A stretch of 64,000 nucleotides of DNA, taken from positions 371,491 to 435,490 of the forward strand of contig NW_005200088.1 in assembly GCF_000372725.1 (NCBI RefSeq). The letters are read 5' to 3'. The notes beneath the pieces are model-generated. The model was given only the letters and a program-made list of their open reading frames with translations, was not told where the DNA came from and did not search any database. Positions 1 to 11,160 of the stretch are shown piece after piece. The position numbers were made by a program, and so were the translations under genes. Position 1 is the first letter of the stretch. The number at the start of each line of letters is the position of its first letter. This stretch comes from Emiliania huxleyi CCMP1516 (taxonomy: Eukaryota; Haptophyta; Isochrysidales; Noelaerhabdaceae).

Positions 1-240
1 CCGCGGGTAGTCCTCAAAGAGGCGCGCGTTCCACGGCTTGTACGCGCGGCCCATGGCGTTGATGGACGCGCAGCTCATGATGCGCTGCTTGCCGTCGTAC
101 TCGTGAGTATTCGGGTGTGGCATCACCCCGCTCGCGTTTACAAGATGACCCATGCCAAGGTGCGCAAAGAGCTCCTGCTGCACTGACAGCGCGCTCCGGG
201 AAAAGAGCGCCTCCCGCATCGAGTCGCGTCGGAGAGCCGC
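1..240 (-). CDS. Partial exon of an unidentified gene
   Basis: Read on the minus strand, the frame with codons at 180-178 stays open to the window edge and encodes a mixed, protein-like sequence containing HLGMGHLVNASGVMPHPNTH and later RLFEDYPR. The competing frames here are arginine- or valine-rich and look like shadows. The exon probably begins at an acceptor in the CAG/CAC-rich stretch at 222-300, which is itself duplicated at 361-430. The gene runs off the left end of the window. I do not recognise the family, and the upstream exon and start are not resolved. Confidence 0.4.
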
Positions 241-880
241 GCCGCACCAGCAGCAGCATCTGCACCACCAACAGCAGCAGCAGCACCACCACCACCACCA
301 GAGAGAGAAGCGCACCTGCCCGACGCCGCCCGCCGCGTCAGATGCTCGCGACGCGCTCGTCGAGCCCAGTCGCAGAGCCGCGCCGCGCCAGCAGCAGCAT
401 CTGCACCATCAGCAGCACCATCACCACCACCAGCAGCAACAGAGAGAGGCAGTGCAGGCGCAGAAGCACTCGCAGAGCGGCGCGCAGCGCCGCGCACGCC
501 ACGCCGCGGGCGGTCGGACGAGCGCGGTGTGCGCCGGCGGCGAGCCGCGGCGCCAGCCGTCTCGCGAGAGAGCGGCGCCGCCGCGTGCGCGCAGCAGCCG
601 CCGCGGCAGAGGCGAGCCGCGGCGACGTCCGCACAACGCGGATAACTGCCATTGGCGGTTTTCACACACACACACACAGTATGCACTTTTTTTATTTTCT
701 GCCCAAGTCACTGTCGCCGCCGCGGCCGAGACGGCGTCCCCTTGCAATCGTGCGCAGTGCCGCCCCTCGCACTCCGCTCCGCCGCCGCCGCCGCGCCGCA
801 TCCGCCGCCGCCGCCGCCCCGCATCCCCGTCACCGCGCCGCCGCCTCCGCACCGCAGGCAACTAGACACGCCCGCGCCTC
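241..880. repeat. Low-complexity CAG/CAC- and GCC-rich stretch with a CA microsatellite
   Basis: This interval holds poly-CAG/CAC tracts (about 245-300 and 385-445), a CA run at 661-681 and GCC-rich sequence up to the start codon at 881. The tract at about 222-300 is a diverged copy of that at 361-430. It probably contains the 5' part of the minus-strand gene to the left and the divergent 5' region of the WW gene to the right. No separate gene can be supported. Confidence 0.5.
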
Positions 881-3800
881 ATGCTTCCGAGCGGCTACCA
901 GAAGCTCTCCGACCCGAGCACCGGCCGGCCCTACTACGTCAACCTCGTCACCGGGCAGACGAGCTGGACGCCGCCGTCCGGTGCGGCGGCCAACGGAGGC
1001 GCCGCGCCGCCACCTCCGAGCGGCGGCGGCGGCGGCCTCGCCGCCAACTGGGAGGAGCGCCTCGATCCGTCGACCGGCCGCACGTTTTACATCGACCACG
1101 CGACCAAGCGGACGACGTGGGAGCGCCCGACGAGCGGGGCGCGGGGCGGGGGTGGCGGGTACGGCGCCACGCCGCCCTCGCAGCCCTCTCGGCCGACGCC
1201 GCCGCGCGCCGCGCAGCAGCCGTCCGGTGGCAGCCAATTGAAGAGTGACGCAGAGCTCGCCAGGGAGCTGGCCGCGCAGTGGGACGCAGAAGACGAGGCG
1301 GCGGCAGAGGCGCCCGCGGCTCGCTCCCGCGGCGGCGGCGCGGCGGAGGCGGCCGGCGGAGGCGGCGGCAAGAAGGGGGCGGCGGGCAAGCAGACAGAGG
1401 GTTGGGCAAAGGACGACGAAGTGACGCAGTGCTTTCTGACTAGACACTTCCGAGACACTTCCTAGACACCTCCTGGACACTTCCTAGGTGACGCAGTGTT
1501 TTCTGACGGGCGTCAAGTTCACGCTGGTGCAGCGGAAGCACCACTGCCGGTACTGCGGCCAGATCGTGTGCGCGGACGTGAGCAAGAAGACAGCCAAGGT
1601 GCCAGGCCGGGGCGTGAGCGAGGCGGTGCGCGTGTGCGACGTCTGCTACGAGCAGCTCGAGCGCGGCGACCCAGTCTGCATCGCAAAGCAGGTCGCTAAG
1701 TTGCGGTCCGAGTCGGAGACCGCGCGGCAGCAGGTTGCCGGGAGATGGCCGAGAGATGGCCGGAGAGATGGCCGAGAGGTTGCCGGGAGATGGCCGAGAG
1801 ATGGCCGGAGAGGTGGCCGAGAGGTTGCCGAGAGATGGCCGAGAGATGGCCGAGAGGTGGCCGAGAGGTTGCCGAGAGATGGCCGAGAGATGGCCGGGAG
1901 ATGGCCGAGAGGTGGCCGAGAGGTGGCCGAGAGGTGGCCGAGAGGTGGCCGAGAGGTGGCCGAGAGGTGGCCGAGATACAGCAGGCGGCCAATTGGGCAG
2001 CATGGACCCTTCTCGGACCCTTCTCGGACCCTTCTCGGACCCTTCCCGGACCCTTCTCGGACCCTTCTCGGACCCTTCTCGGACCCTTCTCGGACCCTTC
2101 CCTGCAGGCGGCCAAGGAGCTGGCCAACTGGGCCAGCATGGACCCGCAGTTCGCGGACAAGGGCATCGTGCACGCCTTCGAGGCTCCGCGTGCGCCCGAG
2201 CTGCTGGCCTTTGATTCGCCCGTCTGAACCAAGCGTTGACTCACTGCCAGGCCTTGCGTGCGCCCGAGCTGCTGACCGAGCTTCTGCAGACGGCGACCCC
2301 GGACACGCAGGCATGCCGTCGCCATTTCGTCACTAGCTCTCGGTGTGCGTGGTGAGAGGGGCGCTTAGCGGCAGCGTCCTTGCAAACGAAGGCGGGCGTG
2401 GCGAAGCTGCTGTCGGCGATGCTCGGCTATGACGAGTACCGCGAGCTGCTGCACGAGGATCGCGAGCTCTTTGATGCGATATCTCGGCTGCACCTCGGCT
2501 GCGTCTCCGCTGCCTCTCCTCTGTCTCTCGGCTGCGTCTCGGCTGCCTCTCCGCTGCCCCTCCTCTGTCTCTCGGCTGCGTCTCGGCTGCCTCTCGGCTG
2601 CACCTCGGCTGTCTCTCGGCTGTATCTCGCGAGCTGCTCGGTGCGATCCTCTGCGCCTCGCCACAAGTCGCCAGCACGTGGCGGTTGGTGCGTAGGAGCG
2701 CGAGCTTCTCGATGCGATCCTCGCGCTGGTCCGCTCGGGCGGCACTGAGAGCAAGGTCAGCGCGATGTCGGCTCTCGCCTCCCTCACCGCCTCAAAGAGC
2801 GGAAGGAGCGAGGTGCGCCAAACCACGGAGCATCTCGGCTGTATCTTAGCTGCCTCTCGGCTGCCTCTCGGCTGCCTCTCGGCTGCACCTCGGCTGCACT
2901 TCGGCTGCCTCTTGGCTGCATTTCGGCTGCACCTCGGCTGCCTCTCGGCTGCGTCTCGGCTGCACCTCGGCTGCACCTCGGCTGCCTCTTGGCTGCACCT
3001 CGGCTGCCTCTCGGCTGCACCTCGGCCGCCTCTCGGCTGCCTCTCGGCTGCCTCTCGGCTGCCTCTCGGCTACCTCCCGGCTGCCTCTCGGCTGCACCTC
3101 TCGGCTGCCTCTTGGCTACACTTCGGCTGCACTTCGGCTGCCTCTCGGCAGGTGCGTCGTGCCAAGGGGCTGGTCATCGTGCTCGACGTGCTTCTCAACA
3201 CGTCGCACGAGCCGCTGCAAGAGGTCCACTCGTAGACACTCCCTAGGCACCTCCTAGGCACTTCCTAGGCACTTCCTAGGCACTTCCTCGGCACTTCCTA
3301 GGCACCTCCTAGGCACTTCCTAGGCACTTCCTAGGCACCTCCTAGGCACCTCCTAGGCACCTCCTAGGCACCTCCTAGGCACTTCCTAGGCACCTCCTAG
3401 GCACCTCCTAGGCACCTCCTAGACACGGGCCGCTGCAAGAGGCCGCCTGCCTCGCCTTCGCTCACTGCTCACGCAGTGCCACCGGTGCACCACCTCACAC
3501 AAGAGGCCCCACGTTCACAGGCCACCTGCCTCGTCCTTGCCAACTTGTGCGAGGACCCGACCGGCGACTGGAAGCAGCTGCAGCAGAACGGCGCCGTCTT
3601 CTCCGTCGCACACATGCTTGGCTCCGCCTCCGCCTCGCTGCAGGAGCGCACATGCCATCGGCAGTCTGGCTCGGGAGGGGGGGGGGGGGGGGGGCTCTGA
3701 CACGCCCTCGCCACGCTGCAGGAGGCGGCTCTCACCCTGCTCGCGATGCTCTGCTCGCACAAAGAGTGCCGCGAGCAGGCGCTTGGCGCTTCTTCTTCTT

Positions 3801-6800
3801 CGTCTTCTCCTTCTCATTCTTCTCCTCCTCACTCCCATTCTTCCTTTCTCATGAATGTCTCATTCCCCCTCTTCTCTTCTTCTTCTCACAAGGAGTGCCG
3901 CGAGCAGGCGGCCGACTCGGGCGTCGCCACCTCCCTCACCCCCCTCCTCGGCTCGACCGAGCTAGTCTTGCCTCGCCACGCCCTCGACCCGCTCGCTCAT
4001 GGTGGCGCATTTTGAACTAGGCTCGACCAAGCCGGACGTGCAGCGCGCAGCTCTCGCCCTCGCCCAGCAGCTCTGCGCCTTCGGCCGTGCGGCAGACGCG
4101 CTGCTCGAGGCGCGCTGAAGAAGGGGTGCACTGGGGAGGCCTCAAGTCTGAAGAAGGGGTGCACTGGGGAGGGCTCAAGTCTCCGTCTGATTGAGTGCTG
4201 ATTCTCTGCTGCTGCTCGAGGCGGGCGCCGCTTCGCCCCTCGCGGCGATGCTCCTCTCCCCTGGCACGGGCAGCAGCGAGGTGGTCGCCGCCGTCCTCGA
4301 ATGCCTCAGCCGGCTCGCGGACTCGGGCCTGACCCAGGCGCAGCCAGTTAGCCATGCAGCGTTGACAGACATCTCCACTAGCCACCACCTCTGACCGGCT
4401 CGCGGACTCGGGCCTGACCCAGGCGCAGCCAGTTAGCCATGCAGCGTTGACAGACATCTCCACTAGCCACCACCTCTGACCGGCTCGCGGACTCGGGCCT
4501 GACCCAGGCGCAGCGCGCCGTGCGCAACGTCGGCGCGGTGCCGCACCTCATCCAGTTGATGAGCCACCAAGACGGCCGCATCTCGCGCTTCGCGACGTCT
4601 CTCGTCTCGAGGCGTGTGTTGCCGCTGTCCTTACTAGTCTACCATCACCACCACCGCCGCCATTCTCTTCTCCTCCTTCTCCGTCTTCCATCGCTACCAT
4701 CCCCATTGCTGTTGTCACAACGCCTCTTCTGACTGTCCTCTTCGCGCGTGCCCAGCCTTTGCCCCGGCGACGTCCAGAACGCCGAGCAGCTCTTCGAGTC
4801 GGGCAGCCCTTCCTAGACACTTCCTAGACACTTCCTAGACACTTCCTAGCAGCTCTTCGAGTCGGGCAGCCCTTCCTAGACACTTCCTAGACACTTCCTA
4901 GACACTTCCTAGCAGCTCTTCGAGTCGGGCAGCCCCTCGTCCTGCTGTCGGAGGACGTGTCCAGGACACGTCCATGACATGCCCGAGACATGTCCACAGG
5001 CGGCCTCGTCCTGCTCTCGGAGCAGCTCGACTCTGGCGACGAGCGCGCGCAGCTGCAAGCCCTGTCCGCGCTCTCGCAGCTCTCGGCGGAGCCCGTGCAG
5101 GCGCACGCGATTGTCGAGAACGGTTGCCTCACCTCGACGCTGCAGCTGCTCGAGCACCCGAACCAAGAGCTGCGCGCGTACGCCGCCATCACCTTCGGCA
5201 GCCTCCGCTCGGCGGGCGCCCTCACGCCTAGCGAGTGAGTGACGGCGACTCGCTTCGAGTCAGGCAACCTCTGCTCGGCGGGCGCACTCACGCCGGCGCA
5301 GCTGCAGCACCCGTCGGTGCTCCCGCACCTCGTCGCGATGCTCTCCTCCTCCAACGCGCTCGCCAAGGGCCCCGCCGCCGCCGCCATCGCCTCGATGGCA
5401 TACCAGCCCGCGCTGCGGCAGCAGCTCATCAGCCAACGCCTCGACCGCCGCCCGTTGCGAACTAGGCCAACCAGCCCTCGCTGCGACAGTCGCTCCACGA
5501 GCTCGGCGGGCTACCAGGCCTCGCCGCGCTGCTCGAGCAACTCAATCATCAACCCCATGTGAGTGAATGATTGCCAGCAGGCCTCGCCGCGCTGCTCGAG
5601 CTCGACGTCGAGACCTCGTACCACGCCGTGCAGGCCATCGCACAGTTCGCGGCCGACGAGCGCTTCCGGCAGGTGCCTAGACACTTCCTAGACACTTCCT
5701 AGACACCTCCGGCAGGTTCCTAGCCGACGAGCGCTTCCGGCAGGTTCTGCCGGAGGTCGGGCGCCGTCGCCAAAGCCAAGCCATGCGTTCGAGTGATCAG
5801 CGCGTCCGTCGAAACAGGTTCTGCCGGAGGCGGGCGCCATCGGCCCCCTCGCCGGGCTGCTGTCCTCGCCGCAGCCGCACGTGCAGCACTGCGCCCTCTC
5901 CGCCGTCGCCAACCTCTCCTTCGTCCCGTCGGCGGTGGGTCCGCTGTGCCAGAGCGGCGCGCTGACAGTGGTCGGGCAGATGCTCTTCTCCCACGACGCG
6001 GCGGTCCAGACGATGCGAGCCGGACCGCGCTCTGCAGTCTGCCTAGGGAGGGCGGAGGGTTGAGGAGGGTCGATGACCAATCAGGTGCCTGACCACGCTG
6101 TGCAATCTGCTCGGAGGAAACGCCGCGTCCGCCGACGCGCTGCTGCAGGCCGGCGGCAAGTGGCGCCGCCCTCTCGCCGCCTCTCGCTGTCGATGGTTCG
6201 CGGCGTCGTTTTGCTAGGTCGGCGGGCACGTGGCGCTGCTCACCCAGCTCTCTTCGCCGTCGCCCGACGCGCAGAGCCAGGCGGCAATGTCCATCGGCCA
6301 CATGTGCCGTCACCGTCCGGCGGTGCAGGCGCTTCTGCAGGCGGAGACGGTGCCGTCGCTCTCGCACGCGCGCTTGCACCCGCCGAAGGGCAGCTCTCGA
6401 TGATGAGTCGCCAGTGATTGACCCCTCAGGTGCCGCTGCTCTCGCACCTCCTCCACTCGCCGCACCCGGCTGTCCAGCTGCAGACCGTCTACGCGCTCGG
6501 CGCGCTGGCGGCGGAGGAGGAGGCGGCGGCGAGTGCGGTGCAGGTCGCCGGCGCCGTGGCGCCGCTGACGACGCTCCTCCTCTCGAGCGGCGCCGTGGAG
6601 GTGAAGCAGCACATCGCGCTCACGCTGGCGCACACCGTGCGGGGGAGCTGGCGGCTCGTCTTCAACGCAGGAGGCTTCCAGGCGCTTCCTAGACACTTCC
6701 TAGACACTTCCTAGACACTTCCTAGACACTTCCTAGACACCTCCTAGACACTTCCTAGACACCTCCTAGACACTTCCTAGACACTTCAACGCGGGAGGCT

Positions 6801-9800
6801 TCCAGGCGCCGCTGGCACCGCCATGGCCCGACTCGCATGCGTCGTCTCCTCACTCCTTCTGGCTGCTCCTCCAGGCTTTGCTGGACGTGCTCGCCGCCGG
6901 CGCCGAGGCGGAGCGGCAGGACAACCCCGGCCTCCCCTCGGCGCCATCGCGGCGCCCTCTCGGCTGTAGGAAGCGAGGCGGTGCAGCAAGACGTGTCCCT
7001 GACGCTGGCGGCGCTGCTCGAGGACGTGCACCAGCGGGGCGCGCTGCTCTTACTAGCTTGCCACTTCCTAGACACCTCCTAGACCCATGCTAGACACTAG
7101 ACACTGCCAGACCTCCTAGACACTTCCTAGGCACCTCCTAGGCACTTCCTTGACACCTCCTAGACACCTCCGAGACTTCCTAGACACCTCCTAGACACCT
7201 CCGAGACACTTCCTAGACACCTCCTAGACACCTCCTAGACACCTCCTAGACACCTCCGAGACACTTCCTAGACACCTCCTAGGCGCGCTGCTCGCCGATC
7301 TCAACTCGATCTCGGCCATCGTCGGCCTTCTCAACTCACCGAACGAGGGGACGCAGCAGAACGCCGCAAAGGCGCTCGCGGCGCTGGCCGAGGAGGGCCC
7401 ATCCTGCCGCGATGGTGTAAGCTGCTGGCGGTTCCTCCCCTAGGCGGTCGCGGCGCTGGCGGAGGAGGAGGCGGCGCGCGAGACGCTCTACCGCCTCGGC
7501 ACTCTCTCCCACGTGACCCGCGGTGTGGACAGCGTCTCTTCACACCTCTGGGCTGTGAACAGGCACTCTCTCCCACGTGACCCGCTCCCTCGCCGCCGCG
7601 AACACGGCGCGGCATAGGGGAGGCGCGGCGCTGCCTCTCCCACAAGCAACGACGAGCCACGAGTGCGCGTCAGGTGCGGCCGGACGGGACGCGCGGCGGC
7701 GCCGCCAACCCGGACGCGCGCGTGTCGATGGTCCGCGTGGTCGCCTCCTTCGCCGCGGACGCGCGCCGCTGCTGCAACGCGCCGCGGGTCTCGCGACTCC
7801 GTCTGCGACGCACTTTGGTGCGTGCGATGAATAGGCGCGGTACTGCAACATGCTGCGGATCGCGATCCAGCCCCTCGTGGCGATGCTCTCGGCGGGTGGC
7901 GCAGAGGCGACTGTCCACGTCGCCCGCGCAGTCACCTCCCTCTCCGGCGCGGAGCCGAACCGGGACGCCTTGCGCGACGCGGGCGCGCTGCCGGAGGGGT
8001 GGGTGGCGGAGCGGCGGCCGTCAATCGGTGGCGAGGGGTGGAGAATGGGGGATAGGCGCGCTGCCGAGGATGGCGGAGCTGCTGCTGCATGACGAGGAGG
8101 CGGTGCAGCAGGCGGCCGTGCGATGCGTCGCACGCCTCTGAGGAATGAGGCGTCCGTACTCCTCAGCTGACCAACCCAATCCGCAGGCGGCGGTGCAGTG
8201 CGTCGCAAACCTCGGCGTCGAGGCGTCAGACGCCAAGGCCTTCCTCGCCGCGGGATGGCACCTCTCGCTCATCTCGCTGCTCTCGGCGTCGTCCGCCGAA
8301 GTGCAGGGCGCCGCCGCCGCGGTGCTCGGCAACCTCTCTTCGGTGCCGGAGTTCCGCGACGCGCTCCTCTCCGACGGCGCGCTGCAGCCGATCCTGCAGC
8401 TGCTGCACACGAGCGCGCTGCCGGCGCGGACGGCGGCGGTGCGTGCGCTCGCCATCATGTCGCAGCAGCTGATGTCGCCGTCGCTTCCGGCCGATGACGC
8501 GGGCGCCGCGGCGTTTGTGGACGCTTTCTTCGCTGCCGACGCTCTGCCGACATTGCTCGCCGCCCTCGGCGACCGGAGACGCCGCGCTGGGCGGGGTACA
8601 TTCACAGGTCGAGGTGTGAAGACGCTGCTCACACCTGCAGGCGACGAGAGGCCGCGCGAGGGCGTCGACGGCGGGACTGCCGAACGGGAGGCGGTGGCGG
8701 TGCTGCTGCTGCTGCAGTCTCTCTCGGGCGGGCACGGCGGCGTGCGGCCGCGGCTCGTCGCGGGCGGAGCTGTGGAGGCGCTGCTCCGCTTCCTGCCGGC
8801 GGCGGCGCGGTACGACAAGGGCGCCTCCACGGGGGAGATGGTCGACGCCGCCGCCTCCACCCTCGCCTCCCTCGCCCTCGCGGCGGCGGCACCGCCCCGG
8901 ATCGAGCAGGCGGGAGGAGGAGAGGGGGGAGAGGGGAGGGGGGGGGGGGGGGGAGCCAAAGCCAAAGCCAAAGCCAAAGGGGGGGGGAGGGGGGTCACTT
9001 GGTCAATGACTGCCCCAGGCCGGAGGCGTGCCCACCCTGCTCCGGCTGGTCGAGTCGAAGAAGCCCGCCGCCGTCGCACCCGCCGCGAGGGTCCTCGCCA
9101 ACTTGCTTCGCGATGAGCCGCCGGCCGGGCTCCCCGAGGCGGTTGCGCCGGCGCAGGCGCAGGCCCTGTCCAGGACACGTCCACGACATGTCAATGCCAC
9201 GCGTCCGCAGGCGGTTGCTCCGGCGCTAGTGCAGGCCCTGTCGACGGCGAAGCCTTCCGCTGTGGTTGACCTGCTCTCCGCGCTCTCCCACGTGCACGGC
9301 GTCTGCAGGCGCCCCCTCGCCCGTGGCCTCCGCCACGCTTGTGCAGGGCGTCTCTTCACACCTCTGTCTTCACACCCCTCGCTGCTCTGCTCTCGTGGGC
9401 CTCGCCTCGCACACGAAGCGCCCACCCCCCCACACACACCCACACCCACACACACACACACACTCACACCCACCACCACCATCACCACCATCACCACCAC
9501 CACCCCCGCCTCTCTCTCTCTCTCTCTCTCGCCAGGAACGCCTTTGGCGGCGCGGTGCTCGCGCAGCTTGCGGCCGGGCTGCTCAAGGCGGTCCAAGACA
9601 AGGAGAACCACGAGGGGTGCCTCGCCTCCATCTCCCTCCTCTCGCAACTCGCGCTGCGGCCCGAGCCGCCAGATGCGCAACACGGATCTTGTATCCAGCC
9701 AGCGCTCGAGAGGACACGTGCAGAGACGACACGCGGGCTCAGCAGCACTCGAGCCGTGTTCGAGCTGTGCACTCACTCTGCTCGTGTATGCCCGATCCGC

Positions 9801-11160
9801 CCTCCCGCCCCTTACCGCCCCGAGGCTGGTGCCTCCACGCCGCAGGCCCGAGGCGCGCGCTGCCCTCGCCGAGGCTGGCCTCGCCCCGGCGCTCCGCGAG
9901 AGCGCGGCGGCGGGCTGGCGCTGCACCGAGCTCCTGCTCGGCGTGCTCTCGGCCACTTCCTAGACACTTCCTAGACACTTCCTAGACACTTCCTAGACAG
10001 CACAGAGCTCCTGCTCGGCGTGCTCTCGGCGGCGAGCATGCCGGGGCCATGCAGTCGGCCCATTCCGTGACTGCCGACCGTTCCGCTCGTCAGGCATCCT
10101 CTCGGCGGAGGAGGCGGCGCCTCAGGCCAGCCGCCGCTCCTCGTGCTCCGACCCCTCGCCGCACGCCTCTGTTGCCCACGCCGCGCCCGCACCGCCGGCG
10201 CTCCACCAACCGGCAGCGCCGCATCCCAACGGCGCCGGCTTCGCGTCGCCGCCAGCGCCGCCGCAGTACCACTCTCCGCCGCCGGCCGCCGCGCCCTTCG
10301 CCCCGCCGCCGCCGGCCGCCGCCGTCGCCCCGCCTCCCGTCTACACGCGGCTGCCGACTCCCCCTTCCGCCGGCGCCGAGCCTCGCCCCCTCTCTCGCTC
10401 CCCCTCAGCCGTCAACGACGCGTCCACGACACGCTCTCTAGGCGCCAAGCGGGACGTCCTCTCCCGCGTCGCGTACCAGCCGGAGCCGCCCGAGCCGCCG
10501 CCGCAATACCAGCCGCCGCCGCCGCAGCAGCAGTACTACCAGCCTCCGCAGCCCCCGCAGCCCCCGCAGCCGCAGCTGCAGCCGCAGCCGCAGCTGCAGC
10601 CGCAGCCGCAGCCGCAGCCGCAGCCGCAAGCGCCCCCTCCGCCGCAGCCGCAGCACTCGCAAGCGCCCCCCCCCACGCAGCCGCAGCCCCAGTACCAGCC
10701 GCCCCCCGCGCCGCCGCCCCAGCAGCAGCAGCAGTACCAGCAGCAGCAGCAGTACCACCAGCCGGCTGAGCCGCCGCCGCCGCAGCCGCAGTACCAGCCG
10801 CCGCCGCAGACATCACCGCCACAAGAGGTTGAGCCGCCGCCCCAGCAGCAGCAGCAGCCGCCGCCGCCGCCGCCTCTGCAGCAGCAGCCGCCGCCGCCGT
10901 CTCTGCAGCAGCCGCCGCCGCCGCCTCTGCAGCAGCAGCCGCCGCCCGCCGCGCCGGCAGCTGGCGCGGAGCAGCCGGCGGCGTCGTACTTTGATGCGCC
11001 CGCGCTGCGGCCGGCGCGGGCGACGGCCCTCCCTCTTGGTGCATCGATTCGCCGAGGGACAGCCGAGAGGGTGACTGATTAGGCGCCGAGCGAGGAGCCG
11101 CCGTTCATCGACATGAACGCGGCGGTGGCGGCGCCCGCGGCCTCGCCGTCGCTGCTGTGA
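881..11160 (+). CDS. WW-FYVE-armadillo repeat protein with Pro/Gln-rich tail, many introns
   Basis: The first exon (881-1420) encodes two WW domains, GYQKLSDPSTGRPYYVNLVT.. and NWEERLDPSTGRTFYIDHAT. It ends in WAKDDE, and exon 2 (1488-1733) gives a FYVE-type finger with WxxD, RKHHCRYCG and RVC motifs. Two Cys ligands of one zinc site are replaced (CFLT, CADVS). Exons at 2108-2182, 2251-2310 and from 2392 join in phase 0. From about 2392 to 9950 many short exons encode armadillo repeats, for example at 4990-5238, 5295-5440, 5820-6000, 6430-6690 and 8190-8570. The last large exon (about 10010-11000) is Pro/Gln-rich, and the protein ends FIDMNAAVAAPAASPSLL at 11158-11160. WW domains bind proline motifs, FYVE binds PI3P, and ARM repeats are scaffolds, so an endosomal adaptor is the likely role. 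Introns are mostly 11-nt minisatellites and use GT, GC and possibly GA donors. Domain calls are firm; exact middle exons are not. Confidence 0.8.
1421..1487 (+). other. Model intron with flanking duplication (67 nt, GT-AG)
   Basis: The intron begins gtgacgcagtg and ends cctag. Its first 20 nt (1421-1440) match the first 20 nt of the next exon (1488-1507) with one mismatch. The rest is four units of the cctagacactt/ccgagacactt minisatellite. Removing it keeps the FYVE reading frame in phase 0. Confidence 0.8.
1734..2107 (+). repeat. Intron built of two 11-nt minisatellites
   Basis: This GT-AG phase-0 intron contains about 20 units of an 11-mer of the type gagatggccga/gaggtggccga, then about 10 units of ggacccttctc. 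Between the two arrays (about 1979-2009) is a degenerate copy of the start of the next exon (2104-2145), so the intron looks like two successive insertions. Confidence 0.75.
2465..3160 (+). repeat. 11-nt minisatellite (ctcggctgcct type) in two introns
   Basis: Two arrays of an 11-mer (ctcggctgcct/cac) occupy about 2484-2640 and 2836-3150. They flank the exon at about 2692-2812, which encodes ELLDAILALVRSGGTESKVS. The sequence gcgagctctttgatgcgat before the first array recurs with changes at the start of that exon. Confidence 0.7.
3221..3514 (+). repeat. Intron with cctaggcactt minisatellite
   Basis: About 17 units of cctaggcactt/cctaggcacct fill 3233-3425. The exon end gccgctgcaagag is repeated just after the array, and the start of the next exon (gccacctgcctcgtc) has an earlier near-copy at about 3441. 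Two layered duplications therefore flank the intron. Confidence 0.7.
4310..4513 (+). repeat. 85-nt tandem triplication creating an intron
   Basis: The exon segment encoding RLADSGLTQAQ starts at 4310 and recurs at 4395 and 4480, exactly 85 nt apart. Only the first and last copies are needed to continue into the exon RAVRNVGAVPHLIQLM. This looks like an intron made by tandem duplication of an exon end plus about 50 nt. Confidence 0.7.
4801..5000 (+). repeat. Nested minisatellite intron with three exon-end copies
   Basis: The sequence agctcttcgagtcgggcagc occurs three times (about 4788, 4852 and 4915), separated by blocks of cctagacactt units. It is followed by a different unit, gacatgtcc, at 4955-4998 ending in cacag. 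Confidence 0.7.
6686..7285 (+). repeat. cctagacactt minisatellite introns
   Basis: Blocks of the 11-mer lie at about 6688-6785 and 7066-7282, both in the sense orientation. The exon phrase ttcaacgc(a/g)ggaggcttccaggcg occurs on both sides of the first block. Confidence 0.75.
9410..9540 (+). repeat. CA, CAC and CT microsatellites in an intron
   Basis: Runs of ca, cac and tc occupy most of the intron and precede an acceptor ctcgccag. The next exon encodes NAFGGAVLAQLAAGLLKAVQ, an armadillo helix pair. Confidence 0.7.

Noticed and set aside
10412-11044. Minus-strand poly-alanine ORF
   Set aside because: It is the shadow of the Pro/Gln-rich C-terminus of the WW-FYVE-ARM protein.
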